In this document: piece by piece, positions 53,388 to 64,000 of the stretch
Position numbering within the stretch: position 1 is the first letter of the stretch
Layout: the number at the start of each line of letters is the position of its first letter
Assembly: GCF_034702125.1 (NCBI RefSeq)
Contig: NC_085866.1
Location: 21,308,187-21,372,186 of the forward strand
DNA length: 64,000 nt
From: Engraulis encrasicolus
Lineage: Eukaryota; Chordata; Actinopteri; Clupeiformes; Engraulidae
Direction of reading: 5' to 3'
Program-made: the position numbers and the translations under genes
The notes under the pieces: model-generated
What the model was told of the DNA's origin: nothing
The model's database searches: none
The model's input: only the letters and a program-made list of their open reading frames with translations

Positions 53388-53432
53388 ACAATCGCTTTAC
53401 TTGACGCCGGTGTCATATGCATGTCATTACGT

Positions 53433-53562
53433 AAGGGTTAACGTTCGGCGAGAAGGTCGCTACCGTGGAATAGCAGCACGACAGAGAGAATCTTTAGACC
53501 CCGACGCGGAGCGGAGGTGCTGCTATTCCACAAAGCGACCGACTCGCCGAAAGTTAACCCGC
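53433..53562. mobile_element. Hairpin element with 43-bp near-perfect arms
   Basis: Left arm 53435-53478 (GGGTTAACGTTCGGCGAG...GTGGAATAGCAGCA) pairs with right arm 53518-53560 (TGCTGCTATTCCAC...CTCGCCGAAAGTTAACCC) at all but about four positions, around a 39-base loop (CGACAGAGAGAATC...GAGCGGAGG). Flanked by TA on both sides. The family is unknown to me. Confidence 0.8.
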
Positions 53563-53930
53563 TTATTATATGGATATACTTAAATGATTCACACATGGCG
53601 GGAACATTTCTTTAGGCCTATTTAATGTGAGGTCTAGGCTATTATAGTTTTTAATGTCAAAAGATTGTTGCTGCGCAAAACAAAAAAGTGCCGTTGTGGA
53701 ACACCGCTAACAGCTAGGTAGCCAGGACAACAGGTGTTGTCTATCACAGCAGCTGATTAGAGTCTTGTTGAAAAGTCGCTTTAGCAGTGAAAAGTCTTGT
53801 TGCCATTGACAGCGGTCTGTTATAGACCAACCCGTCCGTTATCGAAAAATAACAGACGTGCGAACATTGGGGAGCCCCGTTGAAATGAATGGAGCATTCG
53901 ACCGATGACGTCACAACCATATAATAAAGT
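53563..53930. mobile_element. Segment with 11-bp exact inverted ends
   Basis: Starts TTATTATATGG and ends CCATATAATAA, exact inverses. Non-coding. Together with the hairpin it separates the left end of the large palindrome from its inner arm. Either a separate element or the rest of the hairpin element. Confidence 0.5.
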
Positions 53931-54010
53931 GTCTTAATAGTGTCATGACACAATAATAGATAAGTCATAAACATTATGTCCATGTCATAAACATTTTATG
54001 ACTGTTAGCT

Positions 54011-54382
54011 TTAAAGGGACACTGTGCAGGAAATGGTCAAAAAGAGTACTGCAACTATGCTGCTCATTGAAACTGTTGTGCCAGTTGCCAAATTTGATCT
54101 TTACATGAAAGTTTTCTAAGTAATAAACAAATATTTTCTAGTATGGTCCAAGTAGAGTCATTTTTGCAGCTAAAAATGGCTATTTTAGGAAATTCAAAAT
54201 GGCGGACCATGGAGAAGATCCCCCTTTTCATGTATGAAAATTGCAATTTTTCCAGTCATAATGAATACTTAGAATTTGATGGTGGTGGTAAGTATTCATG
54301 AAAAAGGTAACATTTGTGAATGGGCAGCATGAATTCTGGAAATAGCCTAAACAACTAAAAATCTCACACAGTGTCCCTTTAA
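54011..54382. mobile_element. piggyBac-like MITE at TTAA
   Basis: TTAAAGGGACACTGTGCAGG at the left, ACACAGTGTCCCTTTAA at the right, TTAA on both ends. Removing it and one TTAA restores the left arm of the host palindrome (GACTGTTAGCTTTAAGTGAC against the inverse of the intact right arm GTCACTTAAGGCCAACAGTC). Confidence 0.92.
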
Positions 54383-54561
54383 GTGACATTCGGTTATGGC
54401 AAAGACAACTGATGCCATAACTGAATGTCACTTAAGGCCAACAGTCATAAAATGTTTATGACATGGACATAATGTCAATGACACATGCATAACTGTGCCA
54501 TGACACTGTTATGACACTGTAATGACATGCATATGACACAGGCGTCAAGTAAAGTGTTACC

Positions 54562-55000
54562 CAACCAGCTTCAACTCGAAAAGAAAGAGCAAACCTGGCA
54601 CACTAACCTGGGGCCATCTGCAAATTGTGGCATTCTGAAAGAAAAGGATTTTGTTTTGTTCTCCCACCCCAAAAATATTGCAGTCCCCTGGGCATCTGTT
54701 AAACTCTGTGTCCCATCACCTGAATTGGGGAGGGGGTATACCAACACCCCACCCCACCACTACCTGCCCCCAAGACCCCATCACTCCCGGTCTGAAGTTG
54801 TAACATTCCCAAAGCACTCTGTGATGCTGTTGCTGCTGTTGACACTCAATAGTATATGGTGCATCTTAGCACAAAAAAATGAAGGCTCTGTTGATCTTTG
54901 TACAGTACTGTACTAGCTTTTTATAATATAATACAGAGTCCATGTAAGCTGTGCTACCACATACGCGCACACCTTTATTTGCATTATCATAGAGTCCTTA
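54562..55000. other. Unassigned DNA upstream of prok1
   Basis: No gene or element recognised. Confidence 0.35.
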
Positions 55001-55027
55001 CACACACACGCACAGACACACACACAC

Positions 55028-55070
<43 letters not shown>
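55001..55070. repeat. (CA)n microsatellite, interrupted
   Basis: CA with CG and GACA interruptions. Confidence 0.92.
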
Positions 55071-55072
<2 letters not shown>

Positions 55073-55379
55073 GATAATCAGATAGCCATTTTTTTTTTTG
55101 CAAGAGTGTTAAGAGGCTCAGAGGCCAATAGCTGTTCTGCTTTATATATTCCAAAATAGCTGCTACTTCATTCAAGTGCTGAACCAGAAGAAATTCTTTG
55201 ACTCAAATATGTTGACATTCAAGAAAAACGTAAGGTTTGCTGATTGCTGCTTGTAAATCAAACTGTTCGTATCAATGAGTAATTTTGATATTAGATTTGA
55301 AAAAAAAAAAAAGTCTAACATGTTAACCCACGCAGGCTGGGTATGTAGAGATGATAATAGCTGTGAGAAGATGACCATG

Positions 55380-55736
55380 GTCCAACTAATGGATCTTTCA
55401 CCCCTCTGAACGTCACGGCAGCACGAGATGACGGGGGTCCAGGGTGAACGAGAGGAGGGGTGGTGGTGAGAGACTGAGATACATAAAAAAGGAGCCTGCA
55501 TGCGCTCCCATACTCACAGAGACTCGCCTTGAAGAGAAGAGAGGAGGAAGGAGAAGAACAAGAAGAAGAGAAGACAAAAAGAAAGAAAGAAGAGGAAGAA
55601 GAAGAGGAATAGGGGGAGGAGGAAGAAGTAACAAAAAAGAGGAGGAGAAGATTAAAGAAAGACAAAAGGGAGCTCTCTCAATATTTTTTATTTCTGTATT
55701 CCTCTGCGAGAGCCGTGCAGGTGTTTTTTTTTTGCC
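55380..55736 (+). promoter_or_regulatory. prok1: prok1 5' flank and leader
   Basis: Immediately upstream of the prok1 ATG. A purine-rich stretch (55524-55668, GAAGAGG and GAAGAAG repeats) precedes a T-rich patch next to the start codon (TTTTTTTTTGCCATGA). No TATA box or start site is clear. The leader probably lies inside this stretch. Confidence 0.4.
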
Positions 55737-63905
<8,169 letters not shown>

Positions 63906-64000
63906 TGACCAATATGGACCAAGATTGAATACAAGAACACATGAAAAAGGCATAAAAGAAGTGACAACAATGTTGTGGAAATACTTGAAGGAAAGACATT

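Larger units (their letters stand above)
53388..54561. mobile_element. Large palindromic MITE broken by nested insertions
   Basis: The right end reads GACACAGGCGTCAAGTAAAG then TGTTACCC at 54536-54561, and the left end CTTTACTTGACGCCGGTGTC is at about 53390. Inner arms pair exactly over 35 bases: CATTATGTCC...ATGACTGTT (53971-54007) against its inverse at 54438-54472. The left arm is broken by a hairpin element and further sequence (53431-53930) and by a TTAA element (54011-54382). Confidence 0.82.

Overview
This window is nuclear DNA from a ray-finned fish, almost certainly a teleost. The genes are split by introns with vertebrate splice signals. The space between exons is packed with fish-type short transposons (hAT-like MITEs, piggyBac-like TTAA elements, tRNA-headed SINEs, Tc1 debris) and with very long (CA)n and other microsatellites. 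I did not try to name the species.

Three protein genes are supported. (1) slc16a4 (monocarboxylate transporter 5, MCT5) lies on the minus strand. Six coding exons are visible at 22400-22299, 21943-21811, 19666-19523, 19216-19055, 16542-15823 and 8176-7965. All junctions are in frame, giving 491 codons. The last coding exon (roughly 70 residues by comparison with mammals) is not seen and probably lies beyond the left edge. Possible non-coding leader exons end at 29434 and 37902. (2) lamtor5 (Ragulator subunit, formerly HBXIP) is also on the minus strand. Its four exons at 45779-45745, 45608-45547, 45335-45215 and 41314-41254 give a complete 92-residue protein. (3) prok1 (prokineticin 1) is on the plus strand. 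Its three exons at 55737-55817, 60588-60713 and 63786-63905 give a complete 108-residue precursor with a signal peptide, the AVITGA start and ten cysteines. As far as I recall, the order and orientation slc16a4(-) lamtor5(-) prok1(+) is the one found on human chromosome 1p13, which supports the assignments. The three genes work in different pathways (solute transport, lysosomal mTORC1 signalling, secreted GPCR ligand); what links them is conserved synteny, not a shared function.

Layout: 1-540 higher-order GT minisatellite; 541-7964 transposon-rich DNA, probably the last slc16a4 intron; 7965-22434 slc16a4 coding exons; 22435-38700 slc16a4 leader introns or upstream DNA with interstitial telomere repeats, SINEs, a G-rich array and a large inverted-repeat family; 41254-45779 lamtor5, with a 3.9 kb third intron holding transposon debris; 45960-55700 intergenic; 55737-63905 prok1, with about 95 bases after its stop codon.

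The observations I find most unusual are where repeats meet exons. The minisatellite in prok1 intron 1 is built from the exon 1/intron 1 junction itself, so the bases coding for the receptor-activating AVITG start are repeat unit one, and an exact copy lies 327 bases downstream. The 3' end and donor region of one slc16a4 exon is likewise duplicated among (CA)n tracts. Both prok1 acceptors sit behind (CT)n microsatellites. Many hAT-type insertions are bounded by exact or near-exact 8-bp target duplications read directly from the sequence, and one palindromic element contains a dated nest of later insertions.
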